DNA from: UBA8079 sp965205535
GTDB lineage: Bacteria; Pseudomonadota; Alphaproteobacteria; UBA6615
NCBI GenBank assembly: GCA_965205535.1
Contig: CBDBHH010000005.1
Span: 2,666,001 to 2,730,000 of the forward strand
DNA: 64,000 nt
Direction of reading: 5' to 3'
Shown: positions 28,454-37,633 of the stretch, piece after piece
Position numbering within the stretch: the first letter of the stretch is position 1
Layout: each line of letters opens with the position of its first letter
The notes under the pieces: generated by a model
Databases searched by the model: none
Told to the model about the DNA's origin: nothing
What the model saw: the letters and a program-made list of their open reading frames with translations, nothing else
Made by a program: the position numbers and the translations under genes

Positions 28454-29235
28454 ACCCGGCTTCCCGCGGATTTATCGGGACCTCCGGACAGGCGCTGCAT
28501 GATCAAATGGTGCGATTCTCGCAGCGCCGGGTCTGTCGGATCGCGTGGTGTCGGCCCGGGCGGAATGATAGGTGCGGCGGTTCGATCGGCACCGTTGGTC
28601 ATCACTTGAATGGTGTCGGCGAGGCGCAGCGCCTCGAACGGGTCGTGGGTCACCATCAAAACCGTGCGGTTTTCGAGAAGTTCCACCGCAAGATCCTGCA
28701 AGCGTGTACGCGTGATGGCATCCAGCGCTGAGAAGGGCTCGTCCATCAGCACGATGGGCCGTTCTTCCATCAGGGTCCGCGCCAGGGCCACGCGTTGCCG
28801 CTCGCCGCCGGAAAGCTCCGAGGGCAGAGCATTTGCGCGCTCGGCGACGCCGGCTCGGGCGAGAATTTCTAGAGCGCGGCTTTGATTCCCGCGCTCACCG
28901 CGCAAACGCGCGCCCAACGACACATTTTCGATCGCACTGAGCCATGGCAACAGCAGGTCCTGCTGCGCCATATACGCAACCCGCGCGTGCACTGCCGTTC
29001 CGTCATCGGCCAGGATTTCGGTCGGTTGCACAGGTTCGATGAGGCCGGCGACAGTTCGCAGCAGGGTCGATTTCCCGACGCCGCTTTCGCCCAACAGGCA
29101 AGTCCATGATCCCGCTGGTGCCGTGAACGAAAAATCGTCGAGCAGGACGGCTTCGCCCCAGGCGAGCCGGGCGTGACGCACGTCGAGGCCGAGCATATCT
29201 GCGGTGGGGTGATCGTTCAGGCCGGCATCGGTCAA
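28450..29235 (-). CDS. thiZ: ThiZ-like ABC ATPase
   Basis: 261 residues if translation starts at the TTG at 29235. This start is inferred because GGAGGG at the 3' end of the riboswitch lies 9 bases upstream. An ATG at 29196 has no ribosome-binding site. The longer frame from 29277 lies inside the riboswitch aptamer and is not credible. Walker A is GESGVGKST, the signature LSGGERQRVALARTL, and Walker B IVLMDEPFSALD. It energises the ThiX permease. Placing the ribosome-binding site in the aptamer's closing stem suggests that TPP blocks translation. Confidence 0.87.
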   Translation of the reverse strand: MTDAGLNDHPTADMLGLDVRHARLAWGEAVLLDDFSFTAPAGSWTCLLGESGVGKSTLLRTVAGLIEPVQPTEILADDGTAVHARVAYMAQQDLLLPWLSAIENVSLGARLRGERGNQSRALEILARAGVAERANALPSELSGGERQRVALARTLMEERPIVLMDEPFSALDAITRTRLQDLAVELLENRTVLMVTHDPFEALRLADTIQVMTNGADRTAAPIIPPGPTPRDPTDPALRESHHLIMQRLSGGPDKSAGSRV

Positions 29236-29238
29236 AAT

Positions 29239-29329
29239 CCACTTCCCTCCGCCGGTGTTAACCGGATCAGGTTCCAAGGGTCGTCCCGCACGATTCGTGA
29301 CCTCTCAGCCGAAATGGCTCCCCATGTGG
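29239..29329 (-). ncRNA. TPP riboswitch (THI element)
   Basis: Read on the minus strand, the segment holds the conserved aptamer blocks in order: GGGGAGCC, GGCTGAGA, GACCCTTGGAACCTGATCC, GTTAACACCGGCG and GGAGGGAAG, with complementary outer bases (CCAC...GTGG). It lies directly before thiZXY. The final GGAGGG doubles as the likely ribosome-binding site. Binding of thiamine pyrophosphate would repress the importer operon. Confidence 0.96.
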
Positions 29330-29411
29330 TGACGTTCAATATGATGTGTATCGACGTAAAACGTCAACGCCTTCGATTGCCATTTTACCTGTGTCACGGT
29401 AGGGAAATCAT

Positions 29412-30587
29412 ATGAGCCAAACCGCGCGCGCCCGTTCCCCGGAACCCATTCGTCGGCTCGCTCGCCCGATGTTTATCGGCAATGAGATATACCGGCGCTC
29501 AAATTTTGGCCCCAAACACCCGCTTTCTGTGCCACGCGTGCCGGCAACGATAGATTTATGCCGGGCAATGGGCTGGTTGCCGGAGAAAACATACATCGAG
29601 AGCGCCGCGGCGAGCCCGGCCGAGATTGTACGGTTCCATGACCCGGATTATCTCCACGCCCTGCGCCGGGGCGAGCGTACGCTGGAATTACCGGCCGAAG
29701 ATCGCGAGCGCTATAATCTGGGACGGCTGGAGAACCCGATCCACGACACCATGTACAGCCGGCCTGCAACCTCTGCCGGGGCGGTGCTCGCGGGGGTGGA
29801 AATGCTCGGTTCCGTCGATTCCGGCGTCGTTTACAGCCCTGCGGGCGGGACCCACCACGGCCGGCCTAACCGAGCGAGCGGATTCTGCTATTTCAATGAC
29901 TTGGCCCTCGGCTTGTTGCGCCTCAAGGACCTGGGTTTCAAGCGCATCCTCTATCTGGATTTCGACGCGCACCATGGCGACGGTGTTCAGGACGCCTTTG
30001 CCGGCGATTCGGGCGTCTTTACCCTCTCGATACACGAGGAGCGTCGCTGGCCCTTTACCGGCGGCCTTGATGACCATGAAGGCGGGACGGCCTGCAATAT
30101 CCCTGTGCCACGCGGATTGCGCGATTCCGAGTTCGATTTGATCGTCGAGGAGCTTGTGATGCCCGTTGGCCGGCGCTATGGGGCCGAAATCGTCGTTTTG
30201 CAGTGTGGTGCGGATGGACTGGCCGACGACCCGTTAAGCCGCATGGAGTTGACCAATGGTGCCATATGGCGCGCAGTCGCGCGTGCCGCCGATTTGGCGC
30301 CTCGGATGCTCATTACGGGTGGCGGGGGTTATAACCCCTGGAGCGTTGCGCGCTGTTGGTCCGGTGTCTGGGCGACGTTGAACGGATACCCGATACCCGA
30401 CACCCTGACAGACACTGCGCGCGCCGTCCTGAGAGGGCTGGAATGGAACCGTGCCGGGGGGCAAAATCCTCCAGCGCACTGGTTTGAAACCATCGCGGAT
30501 TTACCCGGAGAAGGTGCTGTCAGGTCGGCGGTGCAAAACCTTGTAGATCGCGCACACAGTGCGTATGTGAATTGTGAGGAAAAATGA
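29412..30587 (+). CDS. Histone deacetylase-family amidohydrolase (AcuC-like)
   Basis: 391 residues with the arginase/deacetylase fold. The catalytic histidine pair is in GGTHHGRP (148-149). Zinc ligands are Asp185 and His187 in DFDAHHGDG and an aspartate in ADDPLS (about 273). GGGGYN near residue 306 completes the site. Bacterial relatives include AcuC and acetylpolyamine amidohydrolases that deacetylate proteins or small amines. The substrate is not visible here. It is divergent from the thi operon and overlaps the DUF192 gene by 4 bp. Confidence 0.88.
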   Translation: MSQTARARSPEPIRRLARPMFIGNEIYRRSNFGPKHPLSVPRVPATIDLCRAMGWLPEKTYIESAAASPAEIVRFHDPDYLHALRRGERTLELPAEDRERYNLGRLENPIHDTMYSRPATSAGAVLAGVEMLGSVDSGVVYSPAGGTHHGRPNRASGFCYFNDLALGLLRLKDLGFKRILYLDFDAHHGDGVQDAFAGDSGVFTLSIHEERRWPFTGGLDDHEGGTACNIPVPRGLRDSEFDLIVEELVMPVGRRYGAEIVVLQCGADGLADDPLSRMELTNGAIWRAVARAADLAPRMLITGGGGYNPWSVARCWSGVWATLNGYPIPDTLTDTARAVLRGLEWNRAGGQNPPAHWFETIADLPGEGAVRSAVQNLVDRAHSAYVNCEEK

Positions 30588-31078
30588 ATAGAACTTTGAA
30601 ACAAAATATAAAACAACCCTATCCTCACCTGTTACTTTTATTGGTTTTTGCCCTGATATTGACCGCACCCGCGCTTGCACAGGATGCCGTCAATTTCGAT
30701 CGATCAGCCTTGAAAATTGAAACGGCGGATGGGGAACACAGTTTTGATATCGAGATTGCGACGAACGATGCGCAACGCGCCCGCGGCCTGATGTTCCGTA
30801 GTGAAATGGCGCCCGATGCCGGCATGTTGTTTCTCTATCGCCGCGATCGTGTCCTCACGATGTGGATGGCCAACACCTATCTGCCGCTGGACATGCTGTT
30901 TATCGGCTCGGACGGCCGTATTGTGAGTATCGCACGGAACACCATCCCGCTGTCGCGAACGACGATTTCGTCGCGAAAACGCGCGCGTGCGGTGCTCGAG
31001 CTCAATGCCGGTACCGCCCGCAGGCTCGGTATCAACGCCGGTGACCGGGTTGTCTTCGACGGATTGACCGGCAAATAG
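30584..31078 (+). CDS. DUF192 family secreted protein
   Basis: 164 residues with a signal peptide (hydrophobic LLLLLVFALIL, cut after ALA, about residue 32). DUF192 is shown by QRARGLMFRSEMAPDAGMLF, MWMANTYLPLDMLFI and the C-terminal LELNAGTARRLGINAGDRV. The protein is extracytoplasmic and its function is unknown. It is translationally coupled to the deacetylase-like gene (ATGA overlap). Confidence 0.88.
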   Translation: MNRTLKQNIKQPYPHLLLLLVFALILTAPALAQDAVNFDRSALKIETADGEHSFDIEIATNDAQRARGLMFRSEMAPDAGMLFLYRRDRVLTMWMANTYLPLDMLFIGSDGRIVSIARNTIPLSRTTISSRKRARAVLELNAGTARRLGINAGDRVVFDGLTGK

Positions 31079-31090
31079 CGCCGGAAATCT

Positions 31091-31405
31091 CTATATTTGC
31101 GAACCAGCCCTGAGGGGCGATAACGGTTCCCAGTGTTCACCCGAGGCAACAATACACGCCATGCCGTCGGGCATCGTGATGATGATCGACCAGGTTGATC
31201 CCGCAGCATCGGTCAACACCTCAATCACGCCGCCATTGTTGGCGAGGCCGATAGCGACCGGCGTTTCACTGTATTTTTTGGCCAAATGGGTAAGTGCGCT
31301 CGCGCGATCAGTGCATGAGTGATTGGGCTGGGCTGCTTCTGCAAAGTTGCTTCCTGCAACGACCGACAGGACCAGCCCAGCGAACAGGCTCATTGTCCTA
31401 AACAT
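31091..31405 (-). CDS. Small secreted protein of unknown function
   Basis: 104 residues from the ATG at 31405, which has an AAGGAGA ribosome-binding site. The longer frame has none. The signal peptide is about 22 residues (cut after AEA). Two cysteines remain in the mature part (SCTDR and ACIVAS) and could form a disulfide. The end is WEPLSPLRAGSQI. I do not recognise the family. It is convergent with the DUF192 gene and stands alone. Confidence 0.7.
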   Translation of the reverse strand: MFRTMSLFAGLVLSVVAGSNFAEAAQPNHSCTDRASALTHLAKKYSETPVAIGLANNGGVIEVLTDAAGSTWSIIITMPDGMACIVASGEHWEPLSPLRAGSQI

Positions 31406-31504
31406 GTCAGTCTCCTTACGGTCAGGCATGCCGGAAAACCCGGCACTGCACAGTCGAGCGTAAAGTGGCGCGGTTAAAACTTGCTGAATTAACAACTAGT
31501 TAAC

Positions 31505-32425
31505 TTACTGTGACGTTCGAGCTTCCTTCGCTGGCCGGTCTCGCGTATCGGATGTGGTGACGACGATCGCGACAATCAGGAGTATCAGGCCGAACGCAAT
31601 TCGTAGCGTTACGGGCTCCGAGAGGATCAAGCCACCCATAAGGAGCGCTGTTACAGGATTTAGGCCGACGGTGATCGTGGCTTGGGCCGGCGTGATCAAC
31701 TGCAGCGCCTGGCCCCACAGGAACGTCATCAGGGCGGCCCCCGGGATGGCCAGTAAAAACATCACGAACCAGCCTGTGACAGTGAAGTCCAGGGATCCCG
31801 AGAATGGCTGGCCGAAAATCGTCGCGAGACCGAACAGGGCGGTGCAGCCGACAATCATTGTGATAACCATTACCGGTAAATTCCCGTATTGGGCGAGATA
31901 TCGGGGCGAAAAAACATTGAATGCCGCGGCACAGAGGATTGCGAGGAACATAAAAAGATCGCCTCGAAGTGCGTCAGGTGCCGAATGTCCCGCATTTTGA
32001 CCGAGAACGATGGAGGTGCCTGCGATCGCGATGGCGATTCCCGCCAATTTCCGGGCCGATAGCCGTTCTACGCCGAACAGGGTTCCCATAAGAATCGTAA
32101 TCAGCGGAAGTGTTGCGAACATCAGGGCACCGCGGGCTGCAGTGGTGTCTTCGAGCGCTCGTGTCATGAAATACGGGAAGCCTGAGAACATGATCACACC
32201 GAAAACGAGCATCCAGAGCATGTCGCGGCGCGAAATTCTTGGGATTCTGGACGTGATCAAGAGAACAGCGAGCAGAAAAATGGCGGCCAAACCGTAGCGG
32301 ACGGTGGCAAAAGTGAGCGGATCAGACTGGGAAATGATCATCCGGGTCAGCACCACCGTCACGCCGCCGAGCATGGTCGAAGTACTCGCCAGGAGCACGC
32401 CGGTGACGACCGGTGGAAGATGCAT
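31505..32425 (-). CDS. EamA/DMT-family transporter
   Basis: 306 residues from the ATG at 32425; an upstream TTG would add ten residues. About ten hydrophobic helices form two EamA repeats. The repeat ends carry LITPAQATITVGLNPVTALLMG and the second-half motif LRIAFGLILLIVAIVV. These transporters move metabolites or amino acids, often outward; the substrate is unknown. It is monocistronic. Confidence 0.85.
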   Translation of the reverse strand: MHLPPVVTGVLLASTSTMLGGVTVVLTRMIISQSDPLTFATVRYGLAAIFLLAVLLITSRIPRISRRDMLWMLVFGVIMFSGFPYFMTRALEDTTAARGALMFATLPLITILMGTLFGVERLSARKLAGIAIAIAGTSIVLGQNAGHSAPDALRGDLFMFLAILCAAAFNVFSPRYLAQYGNLPVMVITMIVGCTALFGLATIFGQPFSGSLDFTVTGWFVMFLLAIPGAALMTFLWGQALQLITPAQATITVGLNPVTALLMGGLILSEPVTLRIAFGLILLIVAIVVTTSDTRDRPAKEARTSQ

Positions 32426-32455
32426 TTTGATCGGCTTCAAGGTTAATATTCTCAA

Positions 32456-32810
32456 TATGCGACTAACAAAGTGCGAAACAGTCGCGGGAAAATTGGGCGA
32501 TTTTGGTCTGTCCGACCGTTAACCGACATTGATAAACCCAGCGGTCGCAAAACACGAGATGCACGGTAGTCAGGTCTGCCATCTGCACCCGACATGGGGG
32601 TGTTCATGTATGTCAGCTATACTGACTAAAGTCGGTTAGGGTGTTGAAAATTTTAGATAAATAAATTCGGAAAGTTGTTTTATTCATCCGTATGTATGAG
32701 TAGAATATATATTCATTCTTGAGCGAATGAGTGCCCGGGGGCGGGGGAGGCTACCGGACTGTTAGCTCAAGTGGGTGGGTCGGTGTGTGCGATTACCGGT
32801 CTGTCCAACA
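32456..32810. other. AT-rich intergenic stretch before the secretion genes
   Basis: About 350 bp with no gene. Positions 32640-32735 are strongly AT-rich compared with the surroundings and include a small hairpin (CATTC...GAATG near 32711-32735). Within it or at its right end the normal 5' part of a type I secretion ATPase gene has been lost (see next entry). It may be an insertion or deletion scar, or a promoter region for hlyD. Confidence 0.5.
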
Positions 32811-32930
32811 CGCGACGATGTGATGGCCAAACTGATGGGACGGCCGGAACCGGCAACCGTCACGCCGGAACAGGTCTCAACGCAGACCCAGGCGATCAGC
32901 GGTGAGCCATCCCCGGTGGGCGATTCATGA
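32811..32930 (+). pseudogene. C-terminal remnant of a type I secretion ABC transporter gene
   Basis: The frame that ends at the TGA overlapping the hlyD ATG (ATGA at 32927) reads RDDVMAKLMGRPEPA and then a proline/glutamine-rich tail. That is how HlyB/PrsD-type secretion ATPases end, and such genes normally precede an HlyD gene with exactly this overlap. The frame is closed by a TAG at 32763, with no ABC domain upstream. Only about 40 codons of the gene seem to survive. This rests on a short conserved tail and on gene order. Confidence 0.55.
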
Positions 32931-34336
32931 GCGACGCGCCACAGAGGCCCGAACCTGGCATGCAGGTCGCACCGCAGCAGGGCGCGCAGGCACTGGCACA
33001 GCTCGATCTGACGGCGGGCGGCGGAATGCCGCCACCACCATCGGGTGGCGGAGACCAGCTCGGGACCCGCAAGCCGATCCTGATCGGTTCGGTGATCATC
33101 GCGATATTCTTCGGTTTTTTCGGGTTCTGGGCGTTTTTTGCACCCCTGGACAGCGCGGCTATCGCGATCGGCACGGTCGGCGTCGAAGGTAACCGGCGAA
33201 CGATCCAGCATCTCGAGGGCGGGATCGTGAAAGAGATTCTCGTTCGCAACGGTGACAAGATCAAAGCCGGTGAGGTCTTGATCAGGCTCGAGGAAACCCA
33301 ACCGAGAGCCCAGCTGCAGCTGATCACCGGCCAGCGCAACGCCGCGCTCGCTCTCGCGGCCCGGCTGCGCGCAGAACGCGACGGCGTGGATACCATCACA
33401 TTCCCCGAGGCGCTGGTCTCACAGGGGGATGATGTGGGGGTTCAGGAGACGATGCTCGGCCAGCTTGGCATCTTCCAGGCGCGTCGCGACTCGATCGAGG
33501 GACAGCGGAAAATTCTGGGGCAGCGCGTCGGCCAGTTCCGGGAAGAAATCGAAGGCCTGCGCGCGCAAATCCGTTCGGCCGACGAACAACTGGTGCTGAT
33601 CAATGGTGAGGTTGCGGATCTGCAGATCCTCTTCGACAAGGGATTGACCCCAAAGTCCCGGCTTCTGTCGTTGCAGCGACGCGCCGCAGAGATCGAAGGC
33701 GAACGCGGCCAGAACCGCGCGGCGATCGCGCGGGCGCGACAGAGTATCGGCGAATCCGAAATTCGTATTGTCGAGTTGCGAACAGAACAGGTGAATGAAG
33801 TGGTGGCCGAGCTGCGCGAGGTCGAGAGCCAGTTGCTTGATCTGGCCGAGCGGTTTCGTGCCGCGGATGACGTCCTGGACCGGATCGAAATCGTCAGCCC
33901 GATCGACGGTTTTGCTGTGGATTTACAGGTATTTACCAGCGGCGGTGTTATCCGGCCGGGTGATCGTTTGCTTGATGTGGTCCCCGACAGCGAGAAGCTC
34001 GTGATTGAGGCGAGGGTGACACCGACCGACATCGACATCGTGCATGCCGGGCTTGAGGCCCAGGTACGGCTGTCGGCGTTTAACCAACGCATCACCCCGA
34101 CCGTGGACGGCACGGTCACATGGGTCTCGGCGGACCGCCTGACGGATTCGAGTACGGGCGAGGAATATTACACCGCCCGGGTGGACCTGAAGGATCAGAA
34201 CGACCCGCGCCTGAACGGCCTGACCCTGCAACCGGGCATGCCCGCCGAGGTGCTGATCCGCACGGGCGAGCGCACCCTGATCCAGTATCTGGTCAGTCCG
34301 GTCGAGCAGTCGATCTCGCGTTCGCTGCGTGAATAG
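32927..34336 (+). CDS. HlyD-family type I secretion periplasmic adaptor
   Basis: 469 residues. A disordered proline/glutamine-rich N-terminus (1-50) precedes one membrane anchor (about 52-75), a biotinyl-lipoyl-like half (VEGNRRTIQHLEGGIVKEI), and a long coiled coil (about 120-320). The returning lipoyl and beta-barrel domains follow (IVSPIDGFAVDLQV, then GMPAEVLIRTGERT). This is the PrsE/HlyD type used to secrete RTX or repeat proteins. It lacks an intact partner ATPase and any visible cargo in the window, so it may be orphaned. Confidence 0.9.
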   Translation: MSDAPQRPEPGMQVAPQQGAQALAQLDLTAGGGMPPPPSGGGDQLGTRKPILIGSVIIAIFFGFFGFWAFFAPLDSAAIAIGTVGVEGNRRTIQHLEGGIVKEILVRNGDKIKAGEVLIRLEETQPRAQLQLITGQRNAALALAARLRAERDGVDTITFPEALVSQGDDVGVQETMLGQLGIFQARRDSIEGQRKILGQRVGQFREEIEGLRAQIRSADEQLVLINGEVADLQILFDKGLTPKSRLLSLQRRAAEIEGERGQNRAAIARARQSIGESEIRIVELRTEQVNEVVAELREVESQLLDLAERFRAADDVLDRIEIVSPIDGFAVDLQVFTSGGVIRPGDRLLDVVPDSEKLVIEARVTPTDIDIVHAGLEAQVRLSAFNQRITPTVDGTVTWVSADRLTDSSTGEEYYTARVDLKDQNDPRLNGLTLQPGMPAEVLIRTGERTLIQYLVSPVEQSISRSLRE

Positions 34337-34342
34337 GCGGGT

Positions 34343-36541
34343 CTAGCCCGGGTTGGTGACCCCGGCTTCCAATCTGCGACCGCGCCGTGACGTGAAGACC
34401 ACAACCCCCATGACGAGCACCGCACCCGCGATGTTCAGCGGCAGGTTTAGCGGAATGAAACACATCGCGCCGCCGACGATCAGCACCGGGTAGAGCCAGA
34501 GGGGCAGCGGCCCCTCGGAGTAGCGCTGGATCATCGCCGTCATGGCGTAAATCCCGAACAGCGCAAATCCGCCGATCTGGACACTGTCCCAGAAACCCGA
34601 CCCGATTAGCGGCGTGAAGGCGAATAACAGCACCACGATGTAGAGGCCCTTGGCGATCTTCCAGGCCTGGACGCCCGTAGACATGGGGGGCGATTTCGCG
34701 ATCCCGGCGGCGGTGAAGGCGGCGAGGCAAACGGGCGGTGTCACGTTTGAATCCTGGCTTAGCCAGAACACGATTAGATGGGCCGTCAACAGAAAGACGG
34801 TCAGGGTTTCCGTGTCGATCAGGGCCGGTCGGATCACCAGTGCCAGCTCGAACGGCATACCGCTGACGAGTTCCTTCGCGGCTTCGAGGCTCATCCCCTG
34901 CGCGACATTCGCCACATGGGGTGAATCTATCAGCGCGAACATGGCCGCCTGGGTGGGATCGGAGATACCGTTCACCAGCATTTCAACCAGGATGCCGTCG
35001 GCCAGCAGCCCGGCAAGCGCCGGCGCGGACAGGATCGACAACACGATATAGGCCGCTGTTACGGGCAGGCCCATGCCCAGAACCAGGGACACGATTGCGA
35101 TGAGGATGACGGCGATCAGGATTGATCCTTGAGACCATTGCGCGATCATCAGGGCGAAGCCGTTCCCCAGGCCCGATGTAGTGACGGCGTTGTTGATGAG
35201 TCCGACCGTGACCAGCAATACGGCGGTCATGATCGAGGTCTTGATACCCAGGACCAACGCCCGTGAGATCTTGCGCGGTCCCATGCGGTTGGGGGTGAGC
35301 CAGCTGACAACGATTAGTGTGCCTATAGCGAAACAGGCGGCGAAACTTGGCGTCCGGCCGCTCACCAGCATGTAAGTCATGATTCCGAGAGGGAGAACGA
35401 AGTTCAGTGCGCCGCCCCAGAGTTTCTTCCAGTCGACGGCGGCGATCTGTTCGGTGCCGATCCGGTGCTTCATGGATTCAACCCGCACCATGAACCCGAC
35501 CGACATGAAGTAGAGGATCGCGGGAATGATCGAGACGATCACGATGGTCGAGTAGTCGATGCCGGTAAAGGACACCATGACGAAGGCGCCGGCGCCCATG
35601 ATCGGTGGCATCATCTGGCCGCCGGTCGACGCGGAAGCCTCGACTCCTGCGGCAAATTTGGCACGAAACCCGTTCGCCTTCATGAGCGGGATGGTGATGA
35701 TCCCGGTCGATGCGGTGTTGGCGACGGCGGAGCCCGAGATGGTTCCGGTCAGGGCGGACGAAATGATGGCCACGAAAGCTGCCCCGCCGCGGAACCGGCC
35801 GGCGATGATCTTCGAGAGCTCGATCACGAAATCCGATGCGCCTGAGACCACCAGGAAAGCACCGAAGATCATGAACAGGGTGATGTTGGCCGACGAGATG
35901 GTCGCGATGATCCCGAGCATGCCCTCGTCATTGTAGAGCGAGCGAAACAACACATCGCTCAACGGCAGGCTGGCGGCACGGAACACGCCGGGCAGGATCT
36001 CGCCGAGGAACAGGATGTAACTAAGAGAGATAATCACCAGCACGGGGATGATCCAGCCGGTCATCCGGCGGGTCAGTTCGATGGCCGCGACGATCATGAT
36101 GATGCCCGCGGCCCAGTCGAGCGGCGTGAACTGCCAGGGCAGGCCGGTTTCGGCCAATGTCCGGGTGTACAGGCCTGTCTCGGCGCCGGCGATCCACGCC
36201 GCAGATGCGGCGACGAGGAGGCCGAGGAAGATGTCCAGCGCGATGGACCACGGTTTTTCTGCGTGTCGTTTGAATGTGGCCGAGGTCACAAACCCCAGAA
36301 ACCCGAAGCCGCCGTAGTGAATGGCGTTTTGCCACAGCCCCGGTTCGTTCCAGAGCAGATTGGTCCCCACGTGCCAGAGGCCGAACCCGCAGATGGCGAG
36401 CAGGGTGATCCAGTAGCGGCCCAGATGGGCCAGGGAATAATCGAGATCGACGACACCTTCGCGGAACCCGCTAGCGGGCCTCTCCGGTTCGATTTCAACA
36501 GGGGCGGCGTCGACCATGCCGGGCATGGGTGTCTGGCTCAT
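34343..36541 (-). CDS. TRAP transporter fused permease (DctQ-DctM type)
   Basis: 732 residues from the ATG at 36541, which has a GGAG site; a longer frame adds 16 residues. About 18 hydrophobic helices are seen, with the TRAP large-subunit motifs GGAAFVAIISSALTGTISGSA and ASTGGQMMPPIMGAGAF. The N-terminal part supplies the small-subunit helices. Fused permeases of this class pair with TAXI binding proteins, and one is encoded upstream. Import is driven by an ion gradient. Substrates in the TAXI class are mostly unknown (glutamate-like or other organic acids). Confidence 0.9.
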   Translation of the reverse strand: MSQTPMPGMVDAAPVEIEPERPASGFREGVVDLDYSLAHLGRYWITLLAICGFGLWHVGTNLLWNEPGLWQNAIHYGGFGFLGFVTSATFKRHAEKPWSIALDIFLGLLVAASAAWIAGAETGLYTRTLAETGLPWQFTPLDWAAGIIMIVAAIELTRRMTGWIIPVLVIISLSYILFLGEILPGVFRAASLPLSDVLFRSLYNDEGMLGIIATISSANITLFMIFGAFLVVSGASDFVIELSKIIAGRFRGGAAFVAIISSALTGTISGSAVANTASTGIITIPLMKANGFRAKFAAGVEASASTGGQMMPPIMGAGAFVMVSFTGIDYSTIVIVSIIPAILYFMSVGFMVRVESMKHRIGTEQIAAVDWKKLWGGALNFVLPLGIMTYMLVSGRTPSFAACFAIGTLIVVSWLTPNRMGPRKISRALVLGIKTSIMTAVLLVTVGLINNAVTTSGLGNGFALMIAQWSQGSILIAVILIAIVSLVLGMGLPVTAAYIVLSILSAPALAGLLADGILVEMLVNGISDPTQAAMFALIDSPHVANVAQGMSLEAAKELVSGMPFELALVIRPALIDTETLTVFLLTAHLIVFWLSQDSNVTPPVCLAAFTAAGIAKSPPMSTGVQAWKIAKGLYIVVLLFAFTPLIGSGFWDSVQIGGFALFGIYAMTAMIQRYSEGPLPLWLYPVLIVGGAMCFIPLNLPLNIAGAVLVMGVVVFTSRRGRRLEAGVTNPG

Positions 36542-36562
36542 GGCGATTACTCCGGAATGAAA

Positions 36563-36594
36563 AGAGGGTGGCCGCGCGGTTGCGGCCACCCTCT
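36563..36594 (-). terminator. Intrinsic terminator between TAXI receptor and TRAP permease genes
   Basis: A perfect 13-bp inverted repeat (AGAGGGTGGCCGC and its complement) with a 6-base loop is followed by TTTT on the minus strand. It sits between the binding-protein stop and the permease start. It should end most transcripts after the receptor gene, so the receptor is made in excess over the permease. Confidence 0.8.
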
Positions 36595-36619
36595 AATTCA
36601 GGACCTGAACTGGCAGAGA

Positions 36620-37633
36620 CTACTTTGCCATCAGGTGGGCCGGAATATCGACCCCGACTTCTTTGTAGTAACGCGCAGCACCCGGGTGGAGCGGCACGGG
36701 AAGCCCGGCGGTCGCCTTCTGGACGTCCATGGCCTTCGTGGCCGGGTGGATCGCCTGCAGGAACGGCAGATTCTCGTAGATGGCCTTGGTCAGCATGTAG
36801 ACATGATCATCGGGCACGTCCGCGTTCACTGCCAGGAAGTTCGGCTGCGCGATCGTTTGCACGTCCTTGTCCTGGCCCGGATAGGTGCCGGCCTTGATGG
36901 TGTAGGGGACCCACAGGTTGCGTCCGCCATCCATCTTCTTGGCTTCGTCCGGGGTCACATTCAGTAATGTGAACTTGCCGGCATTCGAGGCCATGAGCTT
37001 GGTGATGGCACCGGTCGGCGGACCTGCCGGGGCACCGATGCCCGCGACCTGGCCGTTGGCCAGCGCGTCAGCCGACGGGCCGTAGCCGCCATGCATCAGC
37101 TTGAAGTCTTTCTCCATGTCGAGGCCGAGACCCGACAGCAGTACCCGGTTGGAGCCGATGGTGCCGGAGTTCTGGCGGCCGAAACCCATGGACATGCCCT
37201 TCAGCGGGGCGATGTCGGCAACGGTGCCGGATTTCACATACTTGTTGTCGAGGACGAACTGCTCGACATTCTGCCAGAGCATGGAGACCGAACGCATGTT
37301 CTCCTGCGGTGCGGTTACCGGGCCCGTGCCGGTCGCCGCATAGGAGCCGAAGAGGCCCTGGACGATGGCGAACTGGGCGGTGTTGGCGCCGAGTGCCTGC
37401 ACGTTAGCACCCGAACCCGCGGAGTTGACGGCCGTGAGGCTGAACTTCTGCTTCGGCAGGAGTTTGACCTTCGACAGGGTCGCGATGGCCGTGCCGACCG
37501 GGTGATAGGTGCCGCCGGTCGACGCGGTGTTGAGGATGTAGTCCTTGTTCTGGGCGAGTGCCGGTGTGGCGGCCAGAACGCCGACGGCGGTGACGCCGAC
37601 GGCAAGTGTCTTGAGCAGTTGAACAGGTTTCAT
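36620..37633 (-). CDS. TAXI-family TRAP solute-binding protein
   Basis: 337 residues from the ATG at 37633, which has a GGGAGG site; the longer frame adds a non-homologous leader. A signal peptide ends at ALA (about residue 27). The TAXI pattern follows: LNTASTGGTYHPVGTAIATL, then FGRQNSGT and LPVPLHPGAARYYKE at the end. It is the periplasmic receptor for the fused TRAP permease downstream. Confidence 0.9.
   Translation of the reverse strand: MKPVQLLKTLAVGVTAVGVLAATPALAQNKDYILNTASTGGTYHPVGTAIATLSKVKLLPKQKFSLTAVNSAGSGANVQALGANTAQFAIVQGLFGSYAATGTGPVTAPQENMRSVSMLWQNVEQFVLDNKYVKSGTVADIAPLKGMSMGFGRQNSGTIGSNRVLLSGLGLDMEKDFKLMHGGYGPSADALANGQVAGIGAPAGPPTGAITKLMASNAGKFTLLNVTPDEAKKMDGGRNLWVPYTIKAGTYPGQDKDVQTIAQPNFLAVNADVPDDHVYMLTKAIYENLPFLQAIHPATKAMDVQKATAGLPVPLHPGAARYYKEVGVDIPAHLMAK

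Noticed and set aside
29239..29277. N-terminal extension of ThiZ starting at 29277
   Set aside because: The start and first codons lie in conserved aptamer bases of the TPP riboswitch, so it is not a coding segment.
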